Shown here: positions 52,757-61,057 of the stretch, one piece after another
Layout of the letters: each line of letters starts with the position of its first letter
How positions within the stretch are numbered: position 1 is the first letter of the stretch
Source: Actinomycetospora straminea
GTDB taxonomy: Bacteria > Actinomycetota > Actinomycetes > Mycobacteriales > Pseudonocardiaceae
NCBI RefSeq assembly: GCF_028737255.1
Contig: NZ_JAQZAN010000001.1
Location: 186,001 to 250,000, forward strand
Direction: 5' to 3'
DNA: 64,000 nt
The notes under the pieces: generated by a model
Database searches by the model: none
What the model saw: only the letters and a program-made list of their open reading frames with translations
What the model was told of the DNA's origin: nothing
Translations under genes and position numbers: made by a program

Positions 52757-53811
52757 GTGTCGAGCAGATCACCTCTTCACGGGTACGGACCGTCGACCCG
52801 AGAACGGATCGCGCGTGGCACGAGCTGGCCCGGTCCGCGGAGGGAAACCTGTTCACGTCGCCCCCGTGGATCGGCGCGGTGTGCGACACGTACGGCTTCA
52901 CTCCGCAGGCCAGGGTCGGCCGTGACACGGCTGGGCGACCCGGCGGTTTCGCATGGGTGGTCGTCGATGACCTCCGGGGACGCAGGATCACCAGCCTGCC
53001 CTTCAGCGATCGATCGGACCCGATCGCGGGAGACCCGGACCTGTGGCACGCGTTGTCCGACGGTGTGGTCGGGACCGATCTCCCCACCACGATCCGGGCC
53101 CTGGCACCATCCCCGGTCGCGGGCGACGCTCGGCTCGAACCCGTCGGCGAGGCGGCATGGCACGCGACCTCGATCGACCGCACTGCCGAGGACATGTTCG
53201 GGCAGGTCAACCGACACGCCCGCCGCAACGTCGCCATCGCCCGACGTCGTCAGGTGCGGGTCGAGGCGGACACCACCCTCGACGGCGTCCGGGCGTTCCA
53301 TGCACTGCACGTCCGGCTCCGTCGTCAGAAGTACCGGCTCCTGGCACAGCCCAGGGAGTTCTTCGACGCGGTCTGGGCACGATTCGCTCCGTCCGGCGAC
53401 ATCACGACCCTGCTCGCTCGTCACGAGGGTCGGCTGATCGCGGGCGCGCTGATGCTGCGTTGGAACGACGTCCTCTACTACAAGTTCGGTGCCTCGGATC
53501 CGGAGCACCTCTCTGCGCGACCGAACGACGCGGTGTTCTGGGCGGCGATCGAGCAGGCGGTGTCGGAGGGCGCCGGCCTGATCGACTGGGGGCTCAGCGA
53601 CCTGGACCAGCCCGGACTCGTGGCCTACAAAGACAAGTGGGCCTCACAGCAGCGTCGCATCGTCACCTACCACAGCCGGGGGGGTCGCGGGGCAGCCACC
53701 AGTGAGGTGGACACCTTGTTGCGCCGCCTGACCGACCTGCTGACCGGCGACGACGTGCCGATGGACCTCAGCAGGCGTGCCGGAGACCTGCTCTACCGCT
53801 ACTTCTGCTGA
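52753..53811 (+). CDS. FemAB/CelD-like GNAT acyltransferase
   Basis: 352 aa with the double GNAT layout of the FemAB/CelD (BcsL/Acetyltransf_6) group. ARSAEGNLFTSPPWIGAVCDTYG (in part) near 27-49 opens the first half. QVNRHARRNVAIARRRQVRV (in part) near 155-175, LHVRLRRQKYRLLAQPREFFDAVW near 183-206 (in part), and LIAGALMLRWNDVLYYKFGASD (in part) near 230 match the second. DWGLSDLDQPGLVAYKDKWASQ ends it (in part). Such enzymes acylate polysaccharides or add amino acids to cell-envelope acceptors. ATGA overlap puts it in the module B operon. Confidence 0.85.
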   Translation: MSVEQITSSRVRTVDPRTDRAWHELARSAEGNLFTSPPWIGAVCDTYGFTPQARVGRDTAGRPGGFAWVVVDDLRGRRITSLPFSDRSDPIAGDPDLWHALSDGVVGTDLPTTIRALAPSPVAGDARLEPVGEAAWHATSIDRTAEDMFGQVNRHARRNVAIARRRQVRVEADTTLDGVRAFHALHVRLRRQKYRLLAQPREFFDAVWARFAPSGDITTLLARHEGRLIAGALMLRWNDVLYYKFGASDPEHLSARPNDAVFWAAIEQAVSEGAGLIDWGLSDLDQPGLVAYKDKWASQQRRIVTYHSRGGRGAATSEVDTLLRRLTDLLTGDDVPMDLSRRAGDLLYRYFC

Positions 53812-53886
53812 CACGACCCGCGCATCTCCAGCTACCGAGGACGCGGCGAGCGGTGGGCATCGCGCCTCCGCGGTGCCGCGGTGTCG

Positions 53887-53936
53887 GCGACAGCGCGACA
53901 GCGCGACAGCGCGACAGCGCGACAGCGCGACAGCGA
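53887..53936. repeat. 8-base tandem repeat between convergent genes
   Basis: The unit CAGCGCGA is repeated five times without change from 53,891, with partial copies at both ends, about six copies in all. It lies between the stops of the FemAB-like (+) and FkbM (-) genes, in non-coding DNA. Confidence 0.85.
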
Positions 53937-53947
53937 ACGTTCCCGGG

Positions 53948-54730
53948 TCAGAGCCGCCGGTGCGAGCCCGGAAGAAAGAGGAAATCGCTCACGTACCCCG
54001 CCGGTGGAGAGTACGGAATGAAATCGCCGCCGAGGAAGCGGCGCTGGTGGGACTCCACGTCGAATTCCGTGAGAGGACGCACGGCGCGGTCCTGGACGAA
54101 GTAACCCTGGTACCCGAGTGCGGTGAAGCGGGCGAACAGGTCCTCGACCGGCCTGTGCCGATGACGGTCCTCGATCTCCACGGCCACGGCGGGTCGGTGC
54201 TCCTCGACGACCGACCAGCTACCCTCGAGCGCAGGGTCCTCGTGACCCTCCACGTCGCACTTGAGCACGGACACCCGGCGGTCCTCGTCGGCCAGGAGCG
54301 AGTCCACCCGACGCAGCGCGACCGTGAACGCCGACTCGTCGTCGCACGCCCGGAGTTCGACGCTGGCGAGGGCGTCGATCACCTGACCTCCGTGACTGGG
54401 AACGTGCAGGACCGCCTCCGCCTCGCGGTCCGAGGCCGCGAACGGGTGCACGACGATGTTCCGCCGGCGGCGTGAGAGGGCTGTCAGCGCCGCGACGTTC
54501 CCAGGAAACGGCTCGACAGCGTGCACCTGACCGCCGGGGCCGACCAGAGCGGCCATGAGCCAGGTGTAGACGCCCCGATTCGCCCCGAGGTCGATGACCG
54601 CCGAGTTCGTCGTGACGTTCTCGGTGAGGAACCCGAGGAGGGGGTCGCCCTGCCACCTCTTCTTGACGAGACGGACCGAGGCACTGACGACCGGGTCGAT
54701 GCGGTCGACGAGTCGTTCGAGACGATTCAC
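53948..54730 (-). CDS. FkbM-family methyltransferase
   Basis: 260 aa. SAVIDLGANRGVYTWLMAAL is motif I near 44-63 (in part), HAVEPFPGNVAAL near 69-81 and SVLKCDVEGHEDPALEGSW near 156-174 carry the FkbM signatures (VEPFP and KxDVEGxE). The C-terminal FVQDRAVRPLTEF and FLGGDFIPYSPPAGYVSDFLF (in part) resemble FkbM enzymes in polysaccharide loci. The GTG start has GGGGGGCC upstream. It probably O-methylates a sugar of the module B polymer. Confidence 0.88.
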   Translation of the reverse strand: MNRLERLVDRIDPVVSASVRLVKKRWQGDPLLGFLTENVTTNSAVIDLGANRGVYTWLMAALVGPGGQVHAVEPFPGNVAALTALSRRRRNIVVHPFAASDREAEAVLHVPSHGGQVIDALASVELRACDDESAFTVALRRVDSLLADEDRRVSVLKCDVEGHEDPALEGSWSVVEEHRPAVAVEIEDRHRHRPVEDLFARFTALGYQGYFVQDRAVRPLTEFDVESHQRRFLGGDFIPYSPPAGYVSDFLFLPGSHRRL

Positions 54731-54756
54731 GGCCCCCCCAGGGTGGCGACTGACGG

Positions 54757-55524
54757 CTACAGCTCCGTCCACGGCTTGTCGTGCAGGTTGCGGCTGACCT
54801 CGGTCATGTACCGCTGCGCCAGCGGGGTCATCCACTCGCCGGAGTAGTGCCAGCCCAGGCATCCCCACAGGTCACCCGCCTGGTAGGGCGGTCGCAGGTA
54901 GAGGACCCGCCCCTCGTAGCAGCCACGGATGACGGCCAACCCGTAGTCGACGTTGAACGCGGTGCTCTCCGCGGAGAGGGGATACGAGCCCGGGCGGTAG
55001 ATGTGCTTGATCTGCAGAAGACCGAAGCTCGTCGGACACGGTGCCGTGTACGACCCGACGCAGAGGCGCTGCTCGTCGACGACGTCCGCCGCCTTGTCCT
55101 GGAACCACGAGCTCTCCGTCCAGGCCACCGCCCGGACCACCTCGGGGTCGAACCCCCACTTGCAGGCTCCCCAGGCCATGATCTCCTCGGTCGTCCCCGT
55201 GAACTGGCCGTCGATGCGCGGGACGATGGTGCGGTTGACGACCGGATCCCAGTAGTCCGGCCACGGTGGGAGGACGAGCCCCTCGGGCACCGTGGCGTTG
55301 GCGCCGGCGTTGGTGGAACGCACCTCGCGCCCGCTCCGCACGATGCGCTGAGTGCAGGCTTCCCCCGAGGGCAGCGCCACGCCCACCGGTGAGGCAGGAG
55401 GAGCCGGGGCGGGCGAGGGCAGCGCCACGCGTTCGGGCGGCTCGCTGGTGCAACCGAGGACCAGCCACAAGCTCGCCAGCAGGATCGACACGAATGCTCT
55501 CCGTGCATGCACCACGCCGATCAC
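54757..55524 (-). CDS. Lipoprotein with lysozyme/transglycosylase-like domain
   Basis: 255 aa. Signal peptide and lipobox LVLGC near residue 25. After a Pro-rich linker, a domain shows WGFDPEVVRAVAWTESSWFQ with Glu in TESSW near 144, then SFGLLQIKHIYRPGSYPL near 168 and AFNVDYGLAVIRGCYEG near 190. The order Glu..SFGLLQ..N..G resembles lytic transglycosylase (SLT) domains. It lies just upstream of FkbM on the same strand. It could open peptidoglycan for polymer export; the enzymatic role is inferred. Confidence 0.75.
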   Translation of the reverse strand: MIGVVHARRAFVSILLASLWLVLGCTSEPPERVALPSPAPAPPASPVGVALPSGEACTQRIVRSGREVRSTNAGANATVPEGLVLPPWPDYWDPVVNRTIVPRIDGQFTGTTEEIMAWGACKWGFDPEVVRAVAWTESSWFQDKAADVVDEQRLCVGSYTAPCPTSFGLLQIKHIYRPGSYPLSAESTAFNVDYGLAVIRGCYEGRVLYLRPPYQAGDLWGCLGWHYSGEWMTPLAQRYMTEVSRNLHDKPWTEL

Positions 55525-55665
55525 ACCGGCTGCACCCCCCGAACGACGTGGTCGCTTCGACTCATTCGATCGACGGAATCGAACAACTGTCGGTGAGCAG
55601 ATAGTAGGTTCGTCACGGTGCGGCGGCTAGGGGTTCGGCCTCCGCGAGACCATGCGGGGGAAGCC

Positions 55666-56832
55666 ATGAGGCCACGGGCCGCAGTCGTGCGTTGTCACTA
55701 CTTCCGCGACACGCGAGTACGCCGCGAGGTCGACGCCCTCCTCGACCTCGAGTTCGAGGTCGAGGTGTTCTGCCTTCGAGATGCCGGTGAGTCCTCCCGG
55801 GAGCAGCGGGGCGCACTCCTCATCCGCCGGCTCCCGCTCCGGCACCGGGCGGGGGCGGGCGCGGCACGCCTGCTGGCGGAGTACGCGTCCTTCTTCGTCC
55901 TGGCGATGATCCTGATCTCCTGGCGCGCCGCCCGTCGACCCTTCGAGCTCGTCCAGGTCAATTCCGTGCCCGATGCGCTCGTGTTCGTCACTGTCCTCGC
56001 CAGGGCGAGAGGAGCCCGCGTCCTGCTGGACCTCCAAGAGCCGATGCCGGAGTTCTTCGCGACCAAGTTCGAGGTCACGATGTCCCATCCCGCCGTACGG
56101 CTCGTCGCCGGTCTCGAGCAAGCCGCCATCCGCTTCGCAGCCCACGTCATCACCCCGACCGAGCCGATGCGTCGGGAGTTCGTCCGGCGCGGGGCCGACC
56201 CACACAAGATCAGCGTGGTCATGGACGGAGCTGACGAGCAGGTGTTCGTGCCTTCGTCCGCCCACGGCGAGGCCTACTCCCGCTTCGTGATCGTCAGCCA
56301 CGGCACCATCGAGCCGCAGTACGGCCTCGACACCCTGATCCGGGCCGCTGCGCAACTGCGCGACGAGCTCCCCGACTTCGAGGTCCGGATCATCGGTGAC
56401 GGTTCTCAGCGCGAGGAGCTCCGCGCCCTCGCCGCCTCGCTCGGTCTCGAACGATGGGTGCACTTCAGCGACGGCTTCGTGCCCGAGGACGAACTCATCC
56501 GCTTGCTCAGCTCGGCGAGTCTCGGTGTCGTCGCCATGAAGCGTGATCGTTTCCGTGACCTCACGATCGCCGGCAAGATGTTCGACTTCGTCGCGCTCGG
56601 CATTCCGATGGTCGTTTCGAGGACCCGGTCGGTCGAGGAGATCTTCGGCTCGGACTGTTACGAAGGATTCGTCCCCGACCAGCCCGAGGATCTCGCGAGG
56701 GCCATCCGCCGCCTGCACGACGATCGGCTACGCGCGAAAGCCCTGACGGAGAACGCGCACGAGCGTGTCCGGCCCATTGCCTGGCCAGTACAGCGCCGTC
56801 GTTACCAGGAGATCGCCCGAGGTGACCGGTGA
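55666..56832 (+). CDS. GT4-family glycosyltransferase (module B)
   Basis: 388 aa. PRAAVVRCHYFRDTRVRREV (in part) opens the GT-B N-lobe, with DLQEPMPEFFATKF near 120. The C-lobe has FVIVSHGTIEPQYGLDTLIR near 204 (in part), VRIIGDGSQREELRALA and DLTIAGKMFDFVALGIPMVV near 305 (in part), typical of GT4 enzymes that use an acidic helix. ATG at 55,666 was taken because GGGGGAAG lies about 5 bases upstream; a GTG at 55,618 is in frame. It is coupled to the M28 peptidase by GTGA overlap and is the only clear glycosyltransferase of module B besides the primer. Confidence 0.88.
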   Translation: MRPRAAVVRCHYFRDTRVRREVDALLDLEFEVEVFCLRDAGESSREQRGALLIRRLPLRHRAGAGAARLLAEYASFFVLAMILISWRAARRPFELVQVNSVPDALVFVTVLARARGARVLLDLQEPMPEFFATKFEVTMSHPAVRLVAGLEQAAIRFAAHVITPTEPMRREFVRRGADPHKISVVMDGADEQVFVPSSAHGEAYSRFVIVSHGTIEPQYGLDTLIRAAAQLRDELPDFEVRIIGDGSQREELRALAASLGLERWVHFSDGFVPEDELIRLLSSASLGVVAMKRDRFRDLTIAGKMFDFVALGIPMVVSRTRSVEEIFGSDCYEGFVPDQPEDLARAIRRLHDDRLRAKALTENAHERVRPIAWPVQRRRYQEIARGDR

Positions 56833-58343
56833 TCGCCATCAACCCCGTCGTCGACGTGGCCCGCCCGAGGTCGGCGCCCTCAGCCACCGCAGCGCTCGCC
56901 GCGTTCGCCGCCGTGCTCCTGCTCGTCAGCGGCTGCGCCGGTGGCGTCACGACCCAGCCTCCCCTCCCCCCGATGCCGGGCGACCCGGACCTGCCGCGCC
57001 GGCTCGTCGAGACCGTGACCGCCGACGGGGCCTTCACCCACCTGCAGGCCTTGCAGAACATCGCCGCCCGCAACGGCGGTCAACGCGCCTCGGGGAGCCC
57101 AGGGCACGAGCAGAGCGTCGACTACGTCGCGGACACGTTGCGCCGAGCGGGATACGTCGTCGAGACGCCGACCTTTTCCTTCTACACGTTCACTGCCGAG
57201 GCGCAGACCTTGACGGTCGACGGCCGCACCGTTCCTGCCCCGCGTGCCCTGCGCTACTCACCACCGACACCACCTGGCGGGATCACGGCACCGCTCGTTG
57301 CCCTGCCGTCGGACACGGCCCTCGGTTGCGAAGCCGGCGATTACGCGGGGAGCCCGGTGAGCGGGGCGATCGTGCTGGTGCGCCTGGGCTCGTGCACCCC
57401 CACCCGGAAGCAGCAGGTGGCAGCAGAGGCCGGAGCGGTCGCCATGATCGTGGCGAACTCCGAGGACATCGCGCTCAACACCTCGCTCGACTCCCCGGTC
57501 GAGGCGCGGATCCCCGTCGCCGGAGTCTCGAGTCGACAGGGCAGCTCGTTGGAGACTCGCCAGGAACAATCCGCGAACCTCACCCTCGTGACCCGATCCG
57601 AGAGCAGGACGAGCCGCAGCGTTGTCGCCCAGACGGTCACGGGTCGACCGGACGAGGTCATCCTGTCCGGCGCCCACCTGGACAGCGTCCCCGAGGGTCC
57701 GGGCCTCAACGATGACGGTTCGGGGTCGGCAGCCCAGCTCGAACTCGCACTGCGACTCGGGGCTGCACCCCCTGTCACCAACATGATCCGGTTCGCCTGG
57801 TGGGGTGGCCATGAGGCGGGCCTCTGGGGCTCGTCGGCCTATGTGCAGGGTCTGTCGTTCGATGCCCGCCGCGACATCGCCGCCGTCCTCAACACGGACA
57901 TGATCGGCTCGCTCAATGCGGCCTACTTCGTCTACGACGGCGACGACTCCGACGGTGTCGGCGCCCCGGCGGGGCCTCCGGGCTCCGCCGCGATCGAGCG
58001 GACCCTGGAAGAGGGACTGACGAGGTCGGGAGTCCGGGCTCGCGGTCTCGATCTCGAGAACCGATTCGATCACGCTGCGTTCACCGCGATCGGCATCCCC
58101 GCGGGCGGGCTGTTCACCGGGGCGGAGGGGATCAAGACACCGGAGGAGGCCGCCCTATGGGGAGGTCGAGCGGGCGAACCGTACGACCCCTGTTATCACG
58201 AGCGCTGCGACGGTCTCACCAATGTTGACCGGGTGGCGCTCGCCCGCATGCTCGATGCACTGGCCTGGACCATCGCGACCTATGGAGTCGGGCTGGGCGG
58301 ACCGAACGGCCTGCCCTCCCGGGAACAACGGGCCACCCTCTAG
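56829..58343 (+). CDS. M28-family peptidase lipoprotein with His replacing the catalytic Glu
   Basis: 504 aa. Signal peptide with lipobox LVSGC (Cys near 37). A PA domain (about 150-250) is inserted, then the zinc peptidase core close to Streptomyces griseus aminopeptidase: GAHLDSV with zinc His, LNDDGSGSAA with the bridging Asp, NTDMIGS with the zinc Asp, and RFDHAAF with the last His. The WWGAEE block reads WWGGHEAG: the second Glu, a zinc ligand, stays, but the first, the general base, is His. It may therefore be inactive or altered. Coupled to the GT4 gene by GTGA. Confidence 0.87.
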   Translation: MIAINPVVDVARPRSAPSATAALAAFAAVLLLVSGCAGGVTTQPPLPPMPGDPDLPRRLVETVTADGAFTHLQALQNIAARNGGQRASGSPGHEQSVDYVADTLRRAGYVVETPTFSFYTFTAEAQTLTVDGRTVPAPRALRYSPPTPPGGITAPLVALPSDTALGCEAGDYAGSPVSGAIVLVRLGSCTPTRKQQVAAEAGAVAMIVANSEDIALNTSLDSPVEARIPVAGVSSRQGSSLETRQEQSANLTLVTRSESRTSRSVVAQTVTGRPDEVILSGAHLDSVPEGPGLNDDGSGSAAQLELALRLGAAPPVTNMIRFAWWGGHEAGLWGSSAYVQGLSFDARRDIAAVLNTDMIGSLNAAYFVYDGDDSDGVGAPAGPPGSAAIERTLEEGLTRSGVRARGLDLENRFDHAAFTAIGIPAGGLFTGAEGIKTPEEAALWGGRAGEPYDPCYHERCDGLTNVDRVALARMLDALAWTIATYGVGLGGPNGLPSREQRATL

Positions 58344-58444
58344 CGGGCTCGTCGGTGTTCCGCAGAGCCGACTGCAGCACGCAGGGTCTTCGTGAACGCC
58401 GGCGTGCGGCACGGCTGGCACGCCCCGTGCGCCGGCCCCCGCGC

Positions 58445-59800
58445 TCAACGGCCGCGGGCGAAGAGGACCTCGGAGATCGTGCGGAGCAGGACCTTGGCGT
58501 CCAGCCAGAGCGACCAGTTCTCGATGTAGAAGTTGTCGAACCGCGCGCGGTCGGAGATCGGTGTGTCCGCGCCGCGCAGGCCGCTGACCTGCGCCAGGCC
58601 CGTCAGGCCCGCGGGGACGCGGTGGCGGTGACCGTAGCGCGGCAGCTCGGAGGAGAACTTCTCCACGAAGTGGGGGCGCTCCGGGCGCGGGCCGACCAGG
58701 GTCATGTCCCGCGCAGGATGTTCCACAGCTGCGGGAGCTCGTCGAGCGAGTCGGGCGCAGTACGCGACCCATCGGCCCCACGCGCTGGTCGTCGACGACC
58801 GACCACTGCGTCGCCAACTCACGCTCGTCGGACGGGCGCATCGAGCGGAACTTCAGGCACTCGAACAGGAGCCCGTCACGTCCCACGCGGGCCTGCTTGA
58901 AGATCACGCCGGGCCCGCCCTCGAGGCGCACGGCCAGCGCGATCACGGCCACGATCGGCGCGAGCAGCAGGAGCACGACGGCGCTGACGACGACGTCGAA
59001 CACGCGCTTGAGCGCCCAGCTGATGCCGTCGAGCGGGGGCGTGCGGATGCGCATGATCGGCACGGAGCCGATGTGGTCGCCGGTGCCGGTCTGGGTCACG
59101 AAGGCGGGCAGCCGGGGCACGATCAGCAGGTCGCAGCCGGCGCACTCGGGGCTGCGGACGCGGTCGAGCAGCTCGACCTCGTCGAACTCGCCGCCGGCGA
59201 CCAGCACGACGTCGATGCCGTTCTCGGCGACCACGCGCTCGAGATCGGCCAGGGCCCCGACGTGCGGGGCGAACGCGGCGGCGGCGCAGTCGCGGCCGTC
59301 GTCGAGGAAGCCGGCGACCGCGAGCCGGTAACGCGGGTGACGCTGGAGGAGCTCGATGACGTCGGCGGCGAGCGAGCCCCCGCCGACCACGAGCGTGCGG
59401 TGCGCGACCACCCCGCGCCGGCGCGCCGCGAGGATGAACCGCGTCGTCGCCATCCGGAGCACCACCAGCCCGAGGCCGGGCAGGACGATCAGCAGGAGCG
59501 TCTCGACGCCCTCGCCCTCGTGGCGCAGCGCGAACACCGACGCGACCAGCGCCGCAGCCACGAGCAGCCGGCCGATGACCATCGGCAGCTCGTCGAGGAC
59601 CGCGAGGTGCAGGCGCGCCCGGTAACTACCCCGCCCCACAGCAGCGCGATCGCGATGACCGCCATCGCGAGCACGGCGTGGACACGCTGCAGCTCGCGGA
59701 CGTCCGCCCGCTGCGTGCGAAGGTGGTGCAGCCGGGCGGACCCGCTGTCCGGCTCCGCGGAGAGCCGGAAGCGGGAGAGGGGCTCCGGGGTGCCTGACGA
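58445..59800 (-). pseudogene. Frameshifted long polyisoprenyl-phosphate sugar transferase
   Basis: All domains of the 36,156-37,703 enzyme are recognisable, but in several frames. The N-terminal membrane part (VHAVLAMAVIAIALLWGG) shifts frame before YRARLHLAVLDELP. The middle (VVGGGSLAADVIELLQRHPR in part; [20 protein letters not shown] in part) is in a second frame. A shift after VGPMGRVLR and another inside [17 protein letters not shown] move it again, and the C-terminus ([24 protein letters not shown]) is in a third placement. One extra codon also appears in RGADTPIS. It is decayed, or the G-rich runs hold sequencing errors. Confidence 0.85.
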
Positions 59801-59869
59801 AGTCGCCCACCGTCGTCAGCCGCACGGCGCCGAAGTGCGCTGAGCAGCCGATCCGGGAGGACTCACAGC

Positions 59870-60256
59870 TCACGGTGCGCTCGAGCCGACCAACGACGCC
59901 TGCCTATCGCGAAGATCGCCGGGATCATGGGCGTGCAGTCGGTCCGCCGGGAGTACGACCGGGCGTGGATCGCGGACGTGTCCCGCCTGCAGGCACTGAA
60001 CTCGAACAGCACCCACGATGAGCTCGACGCTTCGTCCCAGCCTGCGGTACTTCGCCAGCACCTCACTGGCGTTGTTGGCCACGGTTCTGTCCGGGTGATG
60101 GCGCCTGACGACTTCGAGGATCTCGCTGGTGCGCTCGTGCTCGGGGCGCCAGAGCTGGTCGAGGATCTCGACGGAGACCGGTGCTCCTCCGTGATCGATC
60201 CCTGCCACCACCGCCTCGCGCCCCTCGGTGTCGAGCAGGACGCGCAAGGTATCCAC
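59870..60256 (-). CDS. Hypothetical protein, doubtful
   Basis: 128 codons. The first 80 residues (LRVLLDTEGREAVVAGIDHG, ILDQLWRPEHERTSEILEVV, NASEVLAKYRRLGRSVEL) look like real protein with balanced composition and helices. The last 45 residues are Arg/Asp/His/Pro-rich and look like an antiphase reading, so a frameshift in the second half is likely. No family is recognised. It lies just upstream of the broken sugar transferase on the same strand. Confidence 0.35.
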   Translation of the reverse strand: MDTLRVLLDTEGREAVVAGIDHGGAPVSVEILDQLWRPEHERTSEILEVVRRHHPDRTVANNASEVLAKYRRLGRSVELIVGAVRVQCLQAGHVRDPRPVVLPADRLHAHDPGDLRDRQASLVGSSAP

Positions 60257-60627
60257 CGCGCTCGGCGAGCCGGTTGACCGTCACACCGTCCGCGGCCCGT
60301 CGCATCTGCCGCACCGCGAGCTCGGCCCCCTCGCCCAGGACCTGCTCCAGGTGCACGAGCACGGCGAGAACCGCCGCGAGCGGCTGGCGCTCGCCGTCGG
60401 GGCGACGGCCTCCCCGAACTCGGCGGCCGCTCCTTACCCCACGCGCCGCCGCCCATTACGTCGCGTCCGCGGCCCAGGCCTCGGGGCCGACCTGCCTGAC
60501 GAGGGCGAGGAGCCACCGGACCGCGGGGCCCTCACGCTCTCCGCGACGTCCTCTGTCCGGTTCGTAACTCCCGCCGCCCGTCGCGCGACAGACGGGCAGG
60601 ACGTGCTCGGGAACACGGAGGCCGGCG
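60257..60627. other. Region without a supportable gene
   Basis: About 370 bases. One antisense frame has a plausible short helix (LEQVLGEGAELAVRQMRRAA) near 60,260-60,350, but it is not followed by a coherent protein. This stretch and 59,870-60,256 look like decayed coding DNA at the right edge of module B. Confidence 0.45.
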
Positions 60628-60762
60628 ATGACCATGATCCTGACGGCGGTGGCGGGGGCGACGGCAGGAGCCGCGGCGTGGCTCCTCGCGCCCTGGGCGA
60701 GCATGGCCGTGCACGGGACGGTCGACCAGCGGCACTGGGCCGGTGACCGCCCGGTCGGGTGA
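60628..60762 (+). CDS. 44-aa small membrane peptide
   Basis: A GGAGG ribosome site lies exactly 6 bases before the ATG. The product begins MTMILTAVAGATAGAAAWLL, one hydrophobic helix of about 22 residues, followed by a polar end rich in His, Trp and Asp (HGTVDQRHWAGDRPVG). The strong ribosome site and coherent hydrophobic helix support a real small gene, but no relative is recognised. Confidence 0.5.
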   Translation: MTMILTAVAGATAGAAAWLLAPWASMAVHGTVDQRHWAGDRPVG

Positions 60763-60853
60763 GGATCCGCGGAGATCGCTAACGGTCGAGCCCCAGGGCG
60801 CGAGAAGAGATCGACAGCCGGCATGGGGGCCGGCCGCACCTCGGGGGGTTCCC

Positions 60854-61015
60854 ATGGCCAAGCACGCGACGCCGCACACGGCGGCCGGCGTCCGGACCGC
60901 GAGCACGATCATCCGCCCGGTCGCCCTCAGCGCGGCGGCCTACCTCGACCGGCTGCGCACCGCGACCACGACCGTCACGCCCGCCTCGATGGCGGCCGGG
61001 CGGCACTCACGCTGA
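60854..61015 (+). CDS. 53-aa hypothetical small protein
   Basis: ATG preceded by a G-rich run (GGGGGG about 6 bases upstream). The product is basic, Ala/Thr-rich (MAKHATPHTAAGVRTASTII...). No motif is found. It follows the 44-aa peptide by about 90 bases on the same strand and could be co-expressed. Low confidence. Confidence 0.32.
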   Translation: MAKHATPHTAAGVRTASTIIRPVALSAAAYLDRLRTATTTVTPASMAAGRHSR

Positions 61016-61057
61016 CCCCGCTCCCGTCGGCCGGCGCGGCGCCGACGGGTGCGGGGG

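Noticed and set aside
60743-60853. Upstream extension of the 53-aa ORF
   Set aside because: Overlaps the 44-aa gene's end and has no ribosome site or coherent protein.
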